Origin: Pseudomonadota bacterium
GTDB taxonomy: Bacteria; Pseudomonadota; Gammaproteobacteria; Steroidobacterales; JBCBZW01
Direction: 5' to 3'
Assembly: GCA_039193195.1 (NCBI GenBank)
Contig: JBCCWS010000013.1
Span: forward strand, 61,923 to 125,922
Length of the DNA: 64,000 nt
The notes under the pieces are model-generated. The model had not been told where the DNA came from and did no database searches. It saw only the letters and a program-made list of their open reading frames with translations. Below are positions 63,882 through 64,000 of the stretch, in pieces. Positions within the stretch are counted from its first letter, which is position 1; the number at the start of each line of letters is the position of its first letter. The translations under genes and the position numbers were made by a program.

Positions 63882-64000
63882 CCTGGATTATTCATGAGCC
63901 AAAAGAGAAGAAGGCCCTCGATGTGTTAGAAAGGTGTTACGACACAGCACTTTCGGACACAAAGAAGGCCTTCCAATGGACGACGTTACCACAGCGCAGG
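63882..64000 (+). mobile_element. Left end of a probable IS1380-type insertion sequence (continues beyond window)
   Basis: CCTGGATTATTCATGAGCC directly follows the right CTAG. Ends of the form CCTGGATTATTCATGAG with a 4-5 bp target duplication fit the IS1380 family as I remember it. The next bases form an imperfect inverted repeat (GAAGGCC near 63912 and GGCCTTC near 63968, with TGTGTTAGAAAG and CTTTCGGACACA inside), then a start codon for a reading frame that runs off the window. Without the rest the family is provisional. Confidence 0.5.
63976..64000 (+). CDS. Start of putative transposase (3' part outside window)
   Basis: ATG 63976 opens MDDVTTAQ to the end of the window. Only eight residues are visible, so the call rests on the IS-like sequence in front of it. 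Confidence 0.4.

Overview
The window is about 64 kb of GC-rich (roughly 65%), densely coding bacterial DNA. Gene content and order point to a gammaproteobacterium with a single polar flagellum of the Pseudomonas/Vibrio/Xanthomonas type: fleQSR, fliEFGHIJ, fliK, fliLMNOPQR, flhBA, flhF, fleN and fliA in order. Other hints are a 180-kDa-class NAD-glutamate dehydrogenase, a separate E1-alpha/E1-beta pyruvate dehydrogenase, a PEP-CTERM protein and UbiG. A relative of Xanthomonadales or Wenzhouxiangella would fit, but that placement is inference; no rRNA or tRNA gene was seen.

Bases 1-4365 are a catabolic cluster for branched-chain amino acids and ketone bodies: end of HMG-CoA lyase, an HSD10-like hydroxyacyl-CoA dehydrogenase, both ETF subunits and both 3-oxoacid CoA-transferase subunits. 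Bases 4383-8174 hold ZapE, a probably frameshifted CPBP protease and an ABC-F ATPase. Bases 8175-11030 are a decayed zone with one intact gene (a DUF4097-like membrane-anchored protein) and remnants resembling a MerR effector domain, an FG-GAP repeat protein and a FecR-like protein. ETF-ubiquinone oxidoreductase follows; with ETF and UbiG it links acyl-CoA oxidation to the quinone pool.

Bases 12695-22149 are mixed: SixA-like phosphatase, serine hydrolase, PEP-CTERM protein, a coupled Sel1 lipoprotein and clostripain-family protease, a membrane protein with a small HTH regulator, maleylacetoacetate isomerase and tryptophan 2,3-dioxygenase. Bases 22483-30702 encode pyruvate dehydrogenase E1-alpha, E1-beta and E2, then the large glutamate dehydrogenase. 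An O-antigen ligase-like protein, a thiol dioxygenase and an HDOD protein lead into the flagellar locus.

The flagellar locus (34503-61585) has three consensus sigma-54 promoters visible in the sequence, before fliE, fliK and fliL, which fits the FleQ and FleSR activators encoded at its start. Between fliK and fliL lies a 3.9-kb block of non-flagellar genes: a 28-residue membrane peptide, a MerR/B12-type regulator, a Cys-less glutaredoxin-fold-DUF3429 fusion, ubiG and a DUF2256/DUF3253 protein. After fliA come a small unknown protein and a DUF2802 protein instead of the che genes common in Pseudomonas.

The window ends with a thioredoxin-like protein, a methyltransferase, a 157-bp MITE-like element bounded by CTAG direct repeats exactly at the methyltransferase stop codon, and, abutting it, what looks like the left end of an IS1380-type insertion sequence. 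I found no CRISPR array, prophage or recognised defence system.
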